Notes: generated from the sequence alone by a model not told the origin. Counted from the stretch's first letter, positions 55,316 through 64,000 are shown. The stretch: DNA of 64,000 nt from Paeniglutamicibacter cryotolerans (GCF_014190875.1 NZ_JACHVS010000001.1:1612001-1676000), one strand, 5' to 3'. Numbers and translations: made by a program.

Positions 55316-55346
55316 AGAACCCCCGCTCCCATGGAGCGGGGGTTCT
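55316..55346 (+). terminator. Terminator after the NlpC/P60 gene
   Basis: A 14-bp perfect stem (55316-55329 with 55333-55346) over a 3-nt loop, followed by GTGCTTAACC. Strong hairpin with a weak T tail. Confidence 0.85.
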
Positions 55347-56220
55347 GTGCTTAACCAAGGTGGCGTTGTCCCGTGAGCGGCGAGCGACCCTGGAACGGAT
55401 CCATGACCCTATTGCCGATGCCCGCCGGAATGCACCACTGGACCGCGGCAGCTCGGGTCGTTCCGCTGGTCCTGCCCCTGGCGGAAGCCCTGGCAAGGCA
55501 TCTGCAGCCCGGGACCCCCGGACACGCAACCGTGGCGGGGCAAACCGCCCAGACGTCGGGAGCCGGCCCTCCGCCCGCCGGAGCCCCGCACGGAACGGAT
55601 CCCTTCCGGCCCTGGGCAGCCGAGGCAGTGGAGCGCAGACCCTTTCAGGCGACACCGGCACTGGCGCGTTTCCGCGAACCCCGGCCACCCCACGGATCCC
55701 ACAAAGATGTGACCACCTGATCGAACAGCACCGACTTGGCCAAGTCGTCGAGGACGCTCGGGGAAGCGCTCCTCCTGGCCTCCGGTTGCGCTCCCGGGGC
55801 CACGGTATCCGCGGCCCCCTCACCGCTTCCTGGACGGAAGGCGATCCCCTCAAACGATGGGGAGGACCGTGCCGGAAGCCCTGCGGAACCACCAGCGGAA
55901 TGGCCGGCGCCGCGGAGCTCTCTGCCGATGTATCCGGAACCGGGTCGCCCCTGACACCGGAATCGTGGGATCCGACGGCGGCGCCACGTTTAAGAAGGGC
56001 TTCACCCCGGCGCCGTAATCGGGGCACCGGGAAGTCGGTGAAACCCAACTGGCGATGAACCTCGGGTGAAAAACCACCATTGCCACATGGGTGCAGGCGA
56101 AAAATCCTCCCATGGTTCCTCCACCGGGCTTAGTCTTGGAAAACGAAAGCCCATGCTGGACGCCGTGCAGCCATCTTGGTGCAAGATGGAGCAGGGCCCG
56201 TCAGGACACGAGGAACGCCG
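55347..56220. other. No defensible gene; possible eroded coding sequence
   Basis: About 870 bp with overlapping GC-rich open frames on both strands. In one plus-strand frame, two open stretches (55373-55720 and 55736-55954) are separated only by a stop near 55718-55720, so a broken gene is possible. No domain is recognisable, and composition is Arg/Pro/Gly-rich, as in shadow frames. I do not annotate a CDS. Confidence 0.4.
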
Positions 56221-56721
56221 ATGCGAACCCTAGTACTGAATGCCGGATACGAACCGCTGGCGGTCATCACCTTCCGCCGTGCGCTGTTGCTTGTGCTCAC
56301 GGGTAAGGCGAGCGTCCTGGCCGAGGACGAATCGGATCCGGTCGTGGGGCCGCACAGCGTCCTTTCACGGCCGACGGTGATTCTGCTGCACCGCTACATC
56401 AGGCTTCCGTACCGGGACTCGGCGCAGGTATCACGCCGGGGCGTGTTGCGTCGGGACGGTAACCGTTGCGGCTATTGCGGTCACGCAGCGACTACCGTTG
56501 ATCACATCACCCCCAGATCCCGCGGGGGTGCCGATAGCTGGGAGAACCTCGTGGCCTGTTGCCAAAGCTGCAATAGCAGGAAGGCGGATAAAACCCTGCG
56601 CCAGTTGGGCTGGAAGCTGGTCACCAAGCCGGTCAGGCCGCGCGGCGCCAAATGGTTCATCACCGGGCTCGAACGTCCAGCCGCCGACTGGAGCCCGTTC
56701 CTGGAAGAGGAGGCCGCGTGA
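56221..56721 (+). CDS. HNH endonuclease-domain protein
   Basis: A 166-residue protein. RTLVLNAGYEPLAVITFRRALLLVLTGKASVL at the start is the typical opening of a widespread actinobacterial HNH protein. The HNH domain follows (RCGYCGHAATTVDHITPRSRGGADSWENLVACCQSCNSRK, about 81-120), with zinc-binding CxxC pairs and catalytic His. The physiological role is unknown; relatives are often single-copy housekeeping genes. ATG 56221 is preferred. The stop overlaps the mobA GTG by 4 bp. Confidence 0.92.
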   Translation: MRTLVLNAGYEPLAVITFRRALLLVLTGKASVLAEDESDPVVGPHSVLSRPTVILLHRYIRLPYRDSAQVSRRGVLRRDGNRCGYCGHAATTVDHITPRSRGGADSWENLVACCQSCNSRKADKTLRQLGWKLVTKPVRPRGAKWFITGLERPAADWSPFLEEEAA

Positions 56722-57377
56722 GCTTTGATGCGATCATCGTTGCCGGAGGCCGTGGGTCCCGGCTGGGGGGAGTGGCAAAGCCGCTGCTGACCCGCAACGG
56801 TCGGAGCCTGCTGGCGTGCGCACTGGATGCCGTGGCGGGGGCCGAGCACATCGTCGTGGTTGGGACACCGGAACTCAACGCCGTGGTCGATGGCTATGCC
56901 GTGGGGGCGCCCGCCGGACAGCGGGTGCTGGTGACCCGCGAAGATCCGGCCTATGGTGGGCCGGCTGCCGCGGTCGCCGCCGGTCGACAAGCCCTGGACG
57001 CATTACCTGGCGACGTGGAGAAGGCCGCGGTGCACACCGTGGTGATAGCGGCCGACCTGCTCGAACCGGGACTGCTCGTCACGGCAGTCCTCGCCGCCGC
57101 AGTCAACAGCGGGTCCGATGCAGGAAGCACCGCCTGGGTGCCGGTCGACGGCGAGGGGCGCCTGCAGCCGCTGGGTTGCGTGATTGGCACGAATGCCCTG
57201 CGCGCCGCCATCGCCGACGCGTCGGCCGTCGCCGGGACGCTGGAGAATGCGAGCATGATGCGCTTGCTTGCTACAGTGCAGATAGAGCGGCTGAAGCTGA
57301 AGGACCTGGATTTCAGCGACATCGATACCCCGGCCGACGTCGGGCGGTACGGCATCGACATGCCGGTCAAGGATTAG
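56718..57377 (+). CDS. mobA: Molybdenum cofactor guanylyltransferase MobA
   Basis: A 219-residue nucleotidyltransferase that attaches GMP to Mo-molybdopterin to give the bis-MGD type cofactor used by formate dehydrogenase-like enzymes. The GTP-binding motif AGGRGSRLGGVAKPLL is at residues 9-24. DPAYGGPAAAVAAG follows near 75, and LDFSDIDTPAD near the end. GTG 56718 is embedded in the HNH stop (GTGA). Confidence 0.93.
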   Translation: MSFDAIIVAGGRGSRLGGVAKPLLTRNGRSLLACALDAVAGAEHIVVVGTPELNAVVDGYAVGAPAGQRVLVTREDPAYGGPAAAVAAGRQALDALPGDVEKAAVHTVVIAADLLEPGLLVTAVLAAAVNSGSDAGSTAWVPVDGEGRLQPLGCVIGTNALRAAIADASAVAGTLENASMMRLLATVQIERLKLKDLDFSDIDTPADVGRYGIDMPVKD

Positions 57378-57412
57378 GCGGGGCGCATCGAGCCCCCGCG
57401 GCAGGAGGAAAC

Positions 57413-57700
57413 ATGGCATTGGACAGCGCGCTTGAACCCTGGGTTCGGCGGCTTTTGGCGGACTTCGAACTCGCCGGAACCGACATCGACATCAACGAGA
57501 TACTGGATTTGGCGGGGGACGCTGCACACGGCATAGTACGTCCCGCCGCGCCACTGACCACCTACATCGCGGGCTATGCAGCAGGGCTTGCGGTGGGGGC
57601 CGGGCAGGCGCCAGCGGCCCAGGCGATGGAAGCGGCTGCAGCACACGTGCGCTCGGTATTGGCCGCGTACCTGGAGGATCAGGGCACCGAATCGACATGA
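57413..57700 (+). CDS. DUF6457 small protein in the molybdenum cofactor cluster
   Basis: A 95-residue soluble helical protein: EPWVRRLLADFELAGTDIDINEILDLAGDAAHGIVRPAAPLTTYIAGYAAGLAVG. The family is known only by sequence. AGGAGG precedes the ATG, and its stop overlaps the moeA start by 4 bp. The tight placement between mobA and moeA argues for a part in cofactor assembly or delivery, but no catalytic motif is visible. Confidence 0.85.
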   Translation: MALDSALEPWVRRLLADFELAGTDIDINEILDLAGDAAHGIVRPAAPLTTYIAGYAAGLAVGAGQAPAAQAMEAAAAHVRSVLAAYLEDQGTEST

Positions 57701-58881
57701 GTTCCTCGAGCTGGCCCGCGGCCCGGGAGCTGGCGTACGCCGCAGGAGCTGCGTTGCAACGCACCATCATCACGCGCCCGCTCCAGGAAGCCGTTGGGCA
57801 GGTGCTGGCCGCCGACCTGGCCGCCCGCTATCCCATCCCGCACTGCGCCACCTCGGCCATGGACGGGTACGCCGTCTCCGGACCCGGCGGCTGGGACCTG
57901 GTCGACGCGCGCGTGGACCATCGGGCCGACCCTGGGATGCTGTCCGCCGGCCAGGCCGCGCGGATCGTCACCGGGGGAGTGGTCCCCGCCGGCTGCACCG
58001 CCATCCTGCGCAGCGAGCAGTCGCTGTTGCGGGGCACGGCGCTCACGGCCACCACCGAACCGATTCCGGGCGTCGATATCCGTCCGGCCGGACGCGAGGC
58101 AGCGGTGGGCGAGATGCTGATCGGCGCGGGGGCCCTGCTGACCCCCGGCCTTGTTGCCGTCGCGGCGATCGCCGGGTACGACGAGATCGAAACGGTGGGC
58201 TGCCCGCCGGTGCGGCTGCTCTTCACCGGTGACGAGGTCATTGCCTCGGGCACCCCGGCCCCTGGACAGGTGCGCGACTCCTTCGGTCCGGTGCTGCCTG
58301 CCTGCACGCGGTTCCTGGGCGGGGTTCCCGCCGGGGCGCAACGGATCGGTGATGACCGGGCACTGACCATCGCCGCACTCGATTCTCCCGAGGCCAGGTC
58401 GGCGCAGCTGATCATCAGCACAGGCGGCACCGGACATTCGGATATCGACCACCTGCGTCCCGCCGCGGCGGCGCTCGGGGCCGAGGTTCTCATCGATTCC
58501 ATCGACATGCGCCCCGGCCACCCGGCCATGCTGTCGCGTTTCCCCGACGGGCGGCTGCTGGCAGCGTTGCCCGGCAACCCGCTGGCGGCGCTGATGGCGC
58601 TGATGACCCTGGTCGAACCGATCCTGCGCGGTGCCACCGGACGCCCGGCCTCCGCGCCGTGCATGGCCGTCAGCGCCCTGGAGATCCAGCCGCTGCCGGG
58701 GCGGCACCGGCTGGTTCCCGCCCGCTGGGTCGCGGCCGGCGGGGTCGATGCGCTGGCCCCCGCGGAGCATGTCGCATCGGCGATGATGCGCGGCCTCGGC
58801 GAGGCCGACGCGATCCTGGTGCTGCCTCCCCACGGTGTGGCACAAGGTGCCCCGGTGCCCTATCTGCCGCTACCGTGGTGA
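57697..58881 (+). CDS. moeA: Molybdopterin molybdenumtransferase MoeA
   Basis: A 394-residue enzyme inserting molybdate into adenylylated molybdopterin. SAMDGYAV is near residue 53, RIVTGGVVPAGCTAI near 88, LLFTGDEVIASG and IISTGGTGHSDIDHLRPA near 235-253, and LPGNPLAALMAL near 290. These are the standard MoeA signature blocks. It starts within the DUF6457 stop (ATGA) and precedes fdhD by 73 bp. Confidence 0.95.
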   Translation: MSSSSWPAARELAYAAGAALQRTIITRPLQEAVGQVLAADLAARYPIPHCATSAMDGYAVSGPGGWDLVDARVDHRADPGMLSAGQAARIVTGGVVPAGCTAILRSEQSLLRGTALTATTEPIPGVDIRPAGREAAVGEMLIGAGALLTPGLVAVAAIAGYDEIETVGCPPVRLLFTGDEVIASGTPAPGQVRDSFGPVLPACTRFLGGVPAGAQRIGDDRALTIAALDSPEARSAQLIISTGGTGHSDIDHLRPAAAALGAEVLIDSIDMRPGHPAMLSRFPDGRLLAALPGNPLAALMALMTLVEPILRGATGRPASAPCMAVSALEIQPLPGRHRLVPARWVAAGGVDALAPAEHVASAMMRGLGEADAILVLPPHGVAQGAPVPYLPLPW

Positions 58882-58954
58882 GGTGGCCGATGCCACCGAC
58901 GATTTTCCCCGAGCGCCGCACCTGTGCGCCGGCCGATGAAGCAAGGACTTTCTG

Positions 58955-59803
58955 ATGGGCAGAATCACCACGCGGCGCCGCATTACCCGAATGACCCTGG
59001 AGGGTCAGTCACGCGAGCGCGAGGAGACGATGGCGGCCGAGGAACCGCTGGAGATCCGCCTCGGCGCCCGCACCTTCAGTATTACCATGCGCACCCCCGG
59101 CGACGACTTCGACCTGGTCGCCGGCTTCCTGACCGGCGAGGGAGTCATTTGGCATCCCGAGCACCTGCCGTCGCTGCGCTACTGCGCCGGCGAGGACGAG
59201 AACGGGATGCAGACTTTCAACGTGGTCGAGGCGCAACTCGGCGAGGGGGCGCAGGTCCCTGACCCGTCGCTGGACCGCCACGTCTACACCACCAGCGCCT
59301 GTGGCATCTGCGGTACCGCATCCATCGACGCCGTGGCTAAGACCTCCCGCTTCGCCCTTGCCGCGGAGTCGGGGAGGATCGCGCTGGATACGCTGCTCGG
59401 CCTGCCCGATGTGCTGCGCGAACACCAGACGCTGTTCTCCAAGACCGGCGGCGTGCATGCGGCGGGGCTGTTCTCCACCTCTGGTGACCTGCTGTGCCTG
59501 CGCGAGGATGTGGGCCGGCACAACGCGGTGGACAAGGTGGTGGGCTGGGCGCTGCGCGAGGGAAGGCTGCCGCTGAGCGAAACGGTGCTGCAGGTCTCGG
59601 GCCGGGCCTCCTTCGAGCTCGTGCAGAAGGCCTATTTGGCCGGCATCCCCGTCTTGTGCGCCGTCAGCGCACCGTCTTCGCTAGCAGTGGAACTCGCCGA
59701 CAAAGCGGGAATGACACTTGCAGGATTCAGCAGGGGTAGTAGCGTGAATGTATACACGCATCCGGAGCGCATCACTGCTGCGCCCGGCCCAAACCTGCCG
59801 TAG
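58955..59803 (+). CDS. fdhD: Formate dehydrogenase sulfurtransferase FdhD
   Basis: A 282-residue protein that passes sulfur to the Mo cofactor of formate dehydrogenase. The key Cys pair is in SACGICGTAS near 115, the second motif GGVHAAGLFS near 168, and REDVGRHNAVDKVVGW near 185. C-terminal GRASFELVQKAYLAGIP is typical. ATG 58955 is taken; RBS-like GCAAGGA lies upstream. It belongs with the oxidoreductase that follows after about 50 bp. Confidence 0.94.
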   Translation: MGRITTRRRITRMTLEGQSREREETMAAEEPLEIRLGARTFSITMRTPGDDFDLVAGFLTGEGVIWHPEHLPSLRYCAGEDENGMQTFNVVEAQLGEGAQVPDPSLDRHVYTTSACGICGTASIDAVAKTSRFALAAESGRIALDTLLGLPDVLREHQTLFSKTGGVHAAGLFSTSGDLLCLREDVGRHNAVDKVVGWALREGRLPLSETVLQVSGRASFELVQKAYLAGIPVLCAVSAPSSLAVELADKAGMTLAGFSRGSSVNVYTHPERITAAPGPNLP

Positions 59804-59852
59804 CCGGAAATCCCCTGATCGGGGCCGGCTGCGGAGCTTAAACGGAGGACTC

Positions 59853-62189
59853 ATGATTCGCTCGGCACCCGTCTCGGATATTAACGAAGACAACCTAGTG
59901 GTGGGGGATCCTAAATCCACCGCCGCAGGTGTCGAGGCGGTAATGGTCTCGCTGAAGCGCGGCTACGCCCAGGCCGGTGTCACTCGCACCGTGCGCTCGA
60001 TGCTGCGCGTGAACCAGCGCGGCGGCTTCGACTGCCCGGGTTGTGCCTGGCCCGAATCGATCACCGGGGCCCGCAAGCCGGCCGAATTCTGCGAGAACGG
60101 CGCCAAGGCCATCGCCGAGGAATCGACCACTCGAATTGTCACCCCTGCCTGGTGGGCGGCACACCCGATCTCCGAGCTGCGCGGGAAGACCGAATACTGG
60201 ATGGGCAACCAGGGCCGGATCTCCGAGCCGATGATCATCCGCGAGGGCGAGACCCACTACACGCCCATCACCTGGTCCGAGGCGTTCGCCACCATCGGAG
60301 AGCACGTGAAGGCGACGACGCCGGAACGCACCGTGTTCTACACCTCCGGGCGCACCGCCAACGAGACGGCGTTCATGTACGGGCTGCTGGCCCGTTCGTT
60401 GGGTACGAACAATCTGCCGGACTGCTCGAACATGTGCCATGAATCCTCCGGTTCGGCGTTGAACCCCACCATCGGCATCGGCAAGGGCACCGTCTCGCTG
60501 CAGGACTTCGATTCGGCCCAGGTGATCATGGTCGTCGGACAGAACCCCGGTACCAACCACCCGCGCATGCTCTCCGCACTGGCCGAGGCCCGCCACAAGG
60601 GCGCGAAGGTCATTGCGGTGAACCCGTTGCCCGAGGCTGGGCTGATGAACTTCAAGGACCCGCAGTCGGTCAACGGCGTGATCGGCAAGGGCGATGTCAT
60701 TTCCGACGAGTTCCTGCAGATCAAGGTCGGCGGCGATCTGGCCCTGTTCCAGGCGCTGGGCCACCTGCTGCTGCAGGAGGAACTGCGGAACCCGGGCACC
60801 ATCGTCGACAAGTCGTTCATCGAGGCCCAGACCGACGGCTACGCCGCCTACGCACAGGCCCGCGAGGAGCTCGACTGGGAGACCACGGAAATTGCGACGG
60901 GTCTGACCCGCGCCGAGATCACCAAGGTCGCCGACATGCTCGCCGCTTCCAAGGCGACGATCATCTGCTGGGCGCTGGGCCTGACCCAGCAGCCGCACTC
61001 GGTGGACACGCTGCGCGAAGTCATCAACGTGCTGCTGCTCCAGGGCAACTTCGGTAAGCCCGGCGCCGGCGCCTGCCCGGTCCGCGGCCACTCCAACGTG
61101 CAGGGCGACCGCACGATGGGCATCTGGGAGAAGCCCGGCGAGAACCTGCTGGCCGCGCTGGATGCGGAATTCGGAATCTCCTCCCCGCGTGAGCACGGCT
61201 ATGATTCGACCGAGGCGCTGCATGCCTTCGAGAAGGACGAGATCGACGTGTTCGTCTCCATGGGTGGCAACTTCGCCTTGGCGAACTCGGAGACCGAACG
61301 GCTCGAGGCCGGGATGCAGCGCGCCGGGCTGACCGTGCACATCTCTACCAAGCCCAACCGCTCGCACGTGGTGCACGGCAAGACCTCGCTGATCCTGCCC
61401 ACGCTCGGGCGTACCGACCGCGATGACAAGCACCCCGGCGGGCCCCAGTTCCTCTCGGTGGAGGACTCCATGTCCGTCGTGCATTCCACCCAGGGCCGGC
61501 TGACACCGGTCTCCGAGCACCTGTTGGCCGAACCGGTCATCGTGGCGCGCATGGCCCAGGCCATCCTCGGTGAGGACCACGTCATCGACTGGAAGGCGAT
61601 GGCCGAGGACTACGACGTGATCCGCGACCACATCTCCCGCGTGCTGCCGGGCTTCGAGGACTTCAACGCCCGGGTCCGCGGGCGTAACGGTTTCGTGCTG
61701 CCCAACCCGCCGCGCGATACCCGCACCTTCGCCACCGACATCGGCAAGGCTCGTTTCACCGTAGCCCCGTTGGAGTTCCTGTCCCCGCCCGAGGGGCACC
61801 TGGTGCTGCAGACCATGCGCAGCCACGACCAGTACAACACCACCTTCTACGGGCTCGATGACCGCTACCGCGGCATCAAGAACGGGCGTCGGGTGGTACT
61901 GGTGCACCCCGAGGACCTGATCGAGCTGGGCTTCAAGGACCGCGACATGGTCGACGTCATCTCCACCTTCGGTGGCTCCGAGCGCCGGGCGAACAAGTTC
62001 CGTCTGGTTTCCTACCCGACGGCCCGCGGCTGCGCCGCCGCGTACTTCCCGGAGGCCAACGGGCTGGTGCACCGCGAGCTGGTGGCCCGTGAATCGAACA
62101 CCCCGGGCTTCAAGGCCATGATGGTGCGCTTCGTCGAGCACACCCGCGAGGCCTCGGCGACCTTCGACGAGGACGCCGTCCGCAAGTAG
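59853..62189 (+). CDS. FdhF/YdeP-family molybdopterin oxidoreductase
   Basis: A 778-residue Mo-bis-MGD enzyme. An N-terminal GGFDCPGCAWPE (Cys61 and Cys64) replaces the usual four-Cys iron-sulfur motif; this is the YdeP-type pattern. The molybdopterin region follows, with SNMCHESSGSALNPTIGIGKGTV near 195, VGQNPGTNHPRML, and a C-terminal MopB_CT-like domain (MRSHDQYNTTFYGLDDRYRG). Formate oxidation is the family guess; YdeP is linked to acid resistance in E. coli, and the substrate here is unproven. ATG 59853 follows CGGAGG. With fdhD, moeA and mobA upstream, the cluster supplies its own cofactor steps. Confidence 0.9.
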   Translation: MIRSAPVSDINEDNLVVGDPKSTAAGVEAVMVSLKRGYAQAGVTRTVRSMLRVNQRGGFDCPGCAWPESITGARKPAEFCENGAKAIAEESTTRIVTPAWWAAHPISELRGKTEYWMGNQGRISEPMIIREGETHYTPITWSEAFATIGEHVKATTPERTVFYTSGRTANETAFMYGLLARSLGTNNLPDCSNMCHESSGSALNPTIGIGKGTVSLQDFDSAQVIMVVGQNPGTNHPRMLSALAEARHKGAKVIAVNPLPEAGLMNFKDPQSVNGVIGKGDVISDEFLQIKVGGDLALFQALGHLLLQEELRNPGTIVDKSFIEAQTDGYAAYAQAREELDWETTEIATGLTRAEITKVADMLAASKATIICWALGLTQQPHSVDTLREVINVLLLQGNFGKPGAGACPVRGHSNVQGDRTMGIWEKPGENLLAALDAEFGISSPREHGYDSTEALHAFEKDEIDVFVSMGGNFALANSETERLEAGMQRAGLTVHISTKPNRSHVVHGKTSLILPTLGRTDRDDKHPGGPQFLSVEDSMSVVHSTQGRLTPVSEHLLAEPVIVARMAQAILGEDHVIDWKAMAEDYDVIRDHISRVLPGFEDFNARVRGRNGFVLPNPPRDTRTFATDIGKARFTVAPLEFLSPPEGHLVLQTMRSHDQYNTTFYGLDDRYRGIKNGRRVVLVHPEDLIELGFKDRDMVDVISTFGGSERRANKFRLVSYPTARGCAAAYFPEANGLVHRELVARESNTPGFKAMMVRFVEHTREASATFDEDAVRK

Positions 62190-62226
62190 CCGACCGAACG
62201 GCATTGCCGGGCCCTTCCGGCCCGCA

Positions 62227-62264
62227 CCGGAACCCCGCGCCGCGACAGCGGCGCGGGGTTCCGG
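62227..62264 (+). terminator. Terminator after the oxidoreductase gene
   Basis: A 17-bp perfect stem (62227-62243 with 62248-62264) over the loop GACA, followed by TGTTTGG. It closes the molybdenum block. Confidence 0.92.
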
Positions 62265-62395
62265 TGTTTGGGGCACCAGCCAGCCGGGGTTGTCCCGTTG
62301 AATGGGATAAGGCCCCGGGAGGCAGGCGAATCGTGCCTAGGCTGGTTCATTGATTTCCCCCGCTCGCATCGTTCCCGAAGGAGCGCAAGACCACC

Positions 62396-63466
62396 TTGTC
62401 TGCCAAGCCCATCACCCGCACCGCCATGATCCTTGGCACCCTGATGGCCGTCGTTGCCGGACACGTCTTGCCGGTGCAGGCCCGCATCAACGGGGAGCTG
62501 GGGGCCCGGGTCCGGGACCCGTTGCTTGCCGCGCTACTGGCTGCAGCGGTGTCCCTGTCGATGATGCTGCTCATGACCCTGGGCACCCGTCGCGGGCGCT
62601 CGGCCCTGCGCCAGGTGCTGCGCGATACCCGCAGCGGGGCCATCGCGTGGTGGAACCACCTGGCCGGCATCCTGGGCGCCGCGTTCGTGGTGGTGATGAG
62701 CGCCGCGTCGCCTATCGTCGGGGTGGCCGTCTACACGGTGGTCGTGGTGTTCGGACAGACGCTCAGCGGGCTCATGGTCGACCGTTTCGGGCTGGGGCCC
62801 GGGGGAAGGCGGCGGATAACGCCCGCGCGGGCCTTGGGCGTGCTTCTTGCCGTTGCGGGAGTACTCGTGGCGGTGGCGCCACGCCTGTCGGGGGTGAAGG
62901 ACCCGGGATCGTTGATCATCCCGATGGCCTTCATTTTCCTCGCCGGGATCATCATGAGCCTGCAGCACGGGTTCAACGGGAAGGTTGCGGCCCACGTGAG
63001 CTCGCCATTCCCCGGGACGATGCTGAACTATGTCATCGGAGGCTCGCTGATGTTGCTCATCTGGCTGGGCAAACTGGCCTTCGGCGGGAACCTGGCCGAG
63101 CTTCCGACCGAACCCTGGCTCTACCTTGCCGGGGCGTTGGGCGCCGGTAACCTGATTGTCTCCGCCATGTTGGCCCGGCGCATCGGCATCCTTCTCACCG
63201 GGTTGGGCATGATTGCCGGACAGCTGATCGGCTCGTTGCTCCTGGATGTGTTGCTGCCGTCCGCCGGCAGCCACATCTATGTCCAGACGATCATCGGCAT
63301 CGGGATAGTGCTCGGTGCAATATTCCTTGCCACCGTCGGCCCGCGGGCCCCGAGGCCGATGCCGGCCCGTGACGTGGCCGATGAAAAGGTTCCGGTCGCC
63401 GGTGAGGGGAAGAATGCGGGGCGCGAAAGCGTTATGCCGGGAGTGGGGCCAGCCCCCGCGGACTAA
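62396..63466 (+). CDS. DMT-superfamily transporter, YdcZ (DUF606) type
   Basis: A 356-residue membrane protein with about ten hydrophobic segments in two similar halves. MVAVVAGHVLPVQARINGEL-type opening and the repeat-like PFPGTMLNYVIGGSLMLLIW and LVSAMLARRIG-like blocks resemble fused YdcZ units. The C-terminal 40 residues are hydrophilic. The substrate is unknown. TTG 62396 with GAAGGAG 12 nt upstream is the best start; ATG 62426 is an alternative. Next gene is an ABC exporter 73 bp away. Confidence 0.82.
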   Translation: MSAKPITRTAMILGTLMAVVAGHVLPVQARINGELGARVRDPLLAALLAAAVSLSMMLLMTLGTRRGRSALRQVLRDTRSGAIAWWNHLAGILGAAFVVVMSAASPIVGVAVYTVVVVFGQTLSGLMVDRFGLGPGGRRRITPARALGVLLAVAGVLVAVAPRLSGVKDPGSLIIPMAFIFLAGIIMSLQHGFNGKVAAHVSSPFPGTMLNYVIGGSLMLLIWLGKLAFGGNLAELPTEPWLYLAGALGAGNLIVSAMLARRIGILLTGLGMIAGQLIGSLLLDVLLPSAGSHIYVQTIIGIGIVLGAIFLATVGPRAPRPMPARDVADEKVPVAGEGKNAGRESVMPGVGPAPAD

Positions 63467-63539
63467 GATCGGTCACTGGCGTGTCAACGGAACCCCGGGG
63501 CACGCGACCGGCACCACTGCAGGACGGCAAGAACACCTC

Positions 63540-64000
63540 ATGAGCATGGAAAATGTGGCCTGGAATTCGCTATGGCGGATGTCCGGGGCCAAGGAGCAAA
63601 GAGCCTTCGCCCCCGATACGTTCAGGCGGGTGGTGGCGTTCGCGGCCCGCTACAAGAAGCAGTTGATCTGGTTTGTCTCCTTCTCAGTCGTCTCCGCAGT
63701 GTTGGCCGTGGCCACACCGGTGCTGGCCGGCAAGGTCGTGGATGCCATCGTAGGCAACCAGGGAAGCGGGGTGGTGGTCAGGCTGGCCGTGCTCATCGCG
63801 GCGGTGGCGATCGCCAACGCCGGGATCGGGCTGCTCGTGCGCTGGATCTCCTCCCGGCTGGGTGAGGGGATCATCTACGACCTGCGCACCGCGGTGTTCG
63901 ACCACGTGCAGAAGATGCCGATTGCGTTCTTCACCCGGACCCGCACCGGTGCGCTGGTCTCCCGGTTGAACAACGACGTGATCGGTGCCCAGTCGGCGTT
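63540..64000 (+). CDS. ABC exporter (membrane domain), truncated by the window end
   Basis: The first 153 residues of an ABC transporter of the exporter type. MENVAWNSLWRMSGAKEQ is followed by a membrane-domain start with segments LIWFVSFSVVSAVLAVATPVLAG and VVRLAVLIAAVAIANAGIGLLV, the coupling-helix region LGEGIIYDLRTAVFDHVQKMPIAFFTRTRTGALVSRLNNDV, and continuation past 64000. That conserved stretch identifies the exporter fold. ATPase motifs lie beyond the window. Confidence 0.9.
   Translation, partial: MSMENVAWNSLWRMSGAKEQRAFAPDTFRRVVAFAARYKKQLIWFVSFSVVSAVLAVATPVLAGKVVDAIVGNQGSGVVVRLAVLIAAVAIANAGIGLLVRWISSRLGEGIIYDLRTAVFDHVQKMPIAFFTRTRTGALVSRLNNDVIGAQSA

Noticed and set aside
55254..56058. 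Possible ComF-like gene or other coding frame
   Set aside because: I looked for the CxxC and PRPP motifs of ComF on both strands and found none in order.
59895..62276. 793-residue minus-strand frame opposite the oxidoreductase gene
   Set aside because: A shadow frame produced by strong GC bias; the plus-strand protein has clear family motifs, this one none.

Overview
The window comes from a high-GC Gram-positive chromosome, most likely a member of the Micrococcaceae (Arthrobacter, Glutamicibacter, Paeniglutamicibacter and relatives). This rests on the actinobacterial rRNA leader and boxA-like motifs, a tRNA-free 16S-23S spacer, GTG and TTG starts, a DUF3263/LytR_C/DUF3027 gene neighbourhood, a stand-alone GroEL with CIRCE operators, and c-di-AMP riboswitches in front of cell-wall hydrolases. 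The genus is an inference.

Positions 1-17300 are an rRNA-dense, insertion-rich region. It holds the 23S and 5S of one operon (its 16S lies outside the window), about 4.7 kb of decaying IS21-family debris, a complete 16S-23S-5S operon, an intact 2.66 kb IS21-family element with a 7-bp target duplication, and a third, solitary 5S gene with its own terminator. The two 23S copies are offset by exactly 10,550 bp.

Positions 17300-31150 carry an SRPBCC protein, tRNA-Pro, and a leftward trehalose/ABC-ATPase block (otsA, otsB, a UgpC/MsmK-type ATPase, then a DUF4032 gene). Next come an IS1634-like element bounded by 21-bp perfect inverted repeats, a membrane-anchored DsbA-like protein, tRNA-Thr, a DUF1345 membrane protein, a stretch of gene debris, a DoxX-like protein and a GNAT enzyme.

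Positions 31150-35400 hold a compact leftward envelope-stress locus. Asp23, DUF2273, an Asp23-like protein, a DUF6286 protein and AmaP are joined by 4-bp overlaps. They are followed by a small membrane protein, an ECF-type sigma factor and two more Asp23-like proteins, the first of which has an N-terminal region that looks like a sigma-factor partner. This is the most system-like part of the window.

Positions 35780-47800 are mostly housekeeping: tRNA-Val, an SPFH protein, a luciferase-like monooxygenase, a ThrE-type exporter, uracil-DNA glycosylase, DUF3263, LytR_C, groEL behind two CIRCE operators, a DUF4031-HD fusion, a lone WXG100 protein and a two-component system.

Positions 48056-49624 are a third insertion sequence with a 5-bp target duplication and a frameshifted transposase. 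After it come a cold-shock protein, DUF3027, serC and a DtxR-type regulator. Two c-di-AMP (ydaO-type) riboswitches follow, each directly preceding a secreted peptidoglycan hydrolase (M23, then NlpC/P60).

The right end (56220-62189) is a molybdenum-cofactor and formate-dehydrogenase-like block: HNH nuclease, mobA, DUF6457, moeA, fdhD and a YdeP/FdhF-type oxidoreductase. A YdcZ-like transporter and the start of an ABC exporter close the window.
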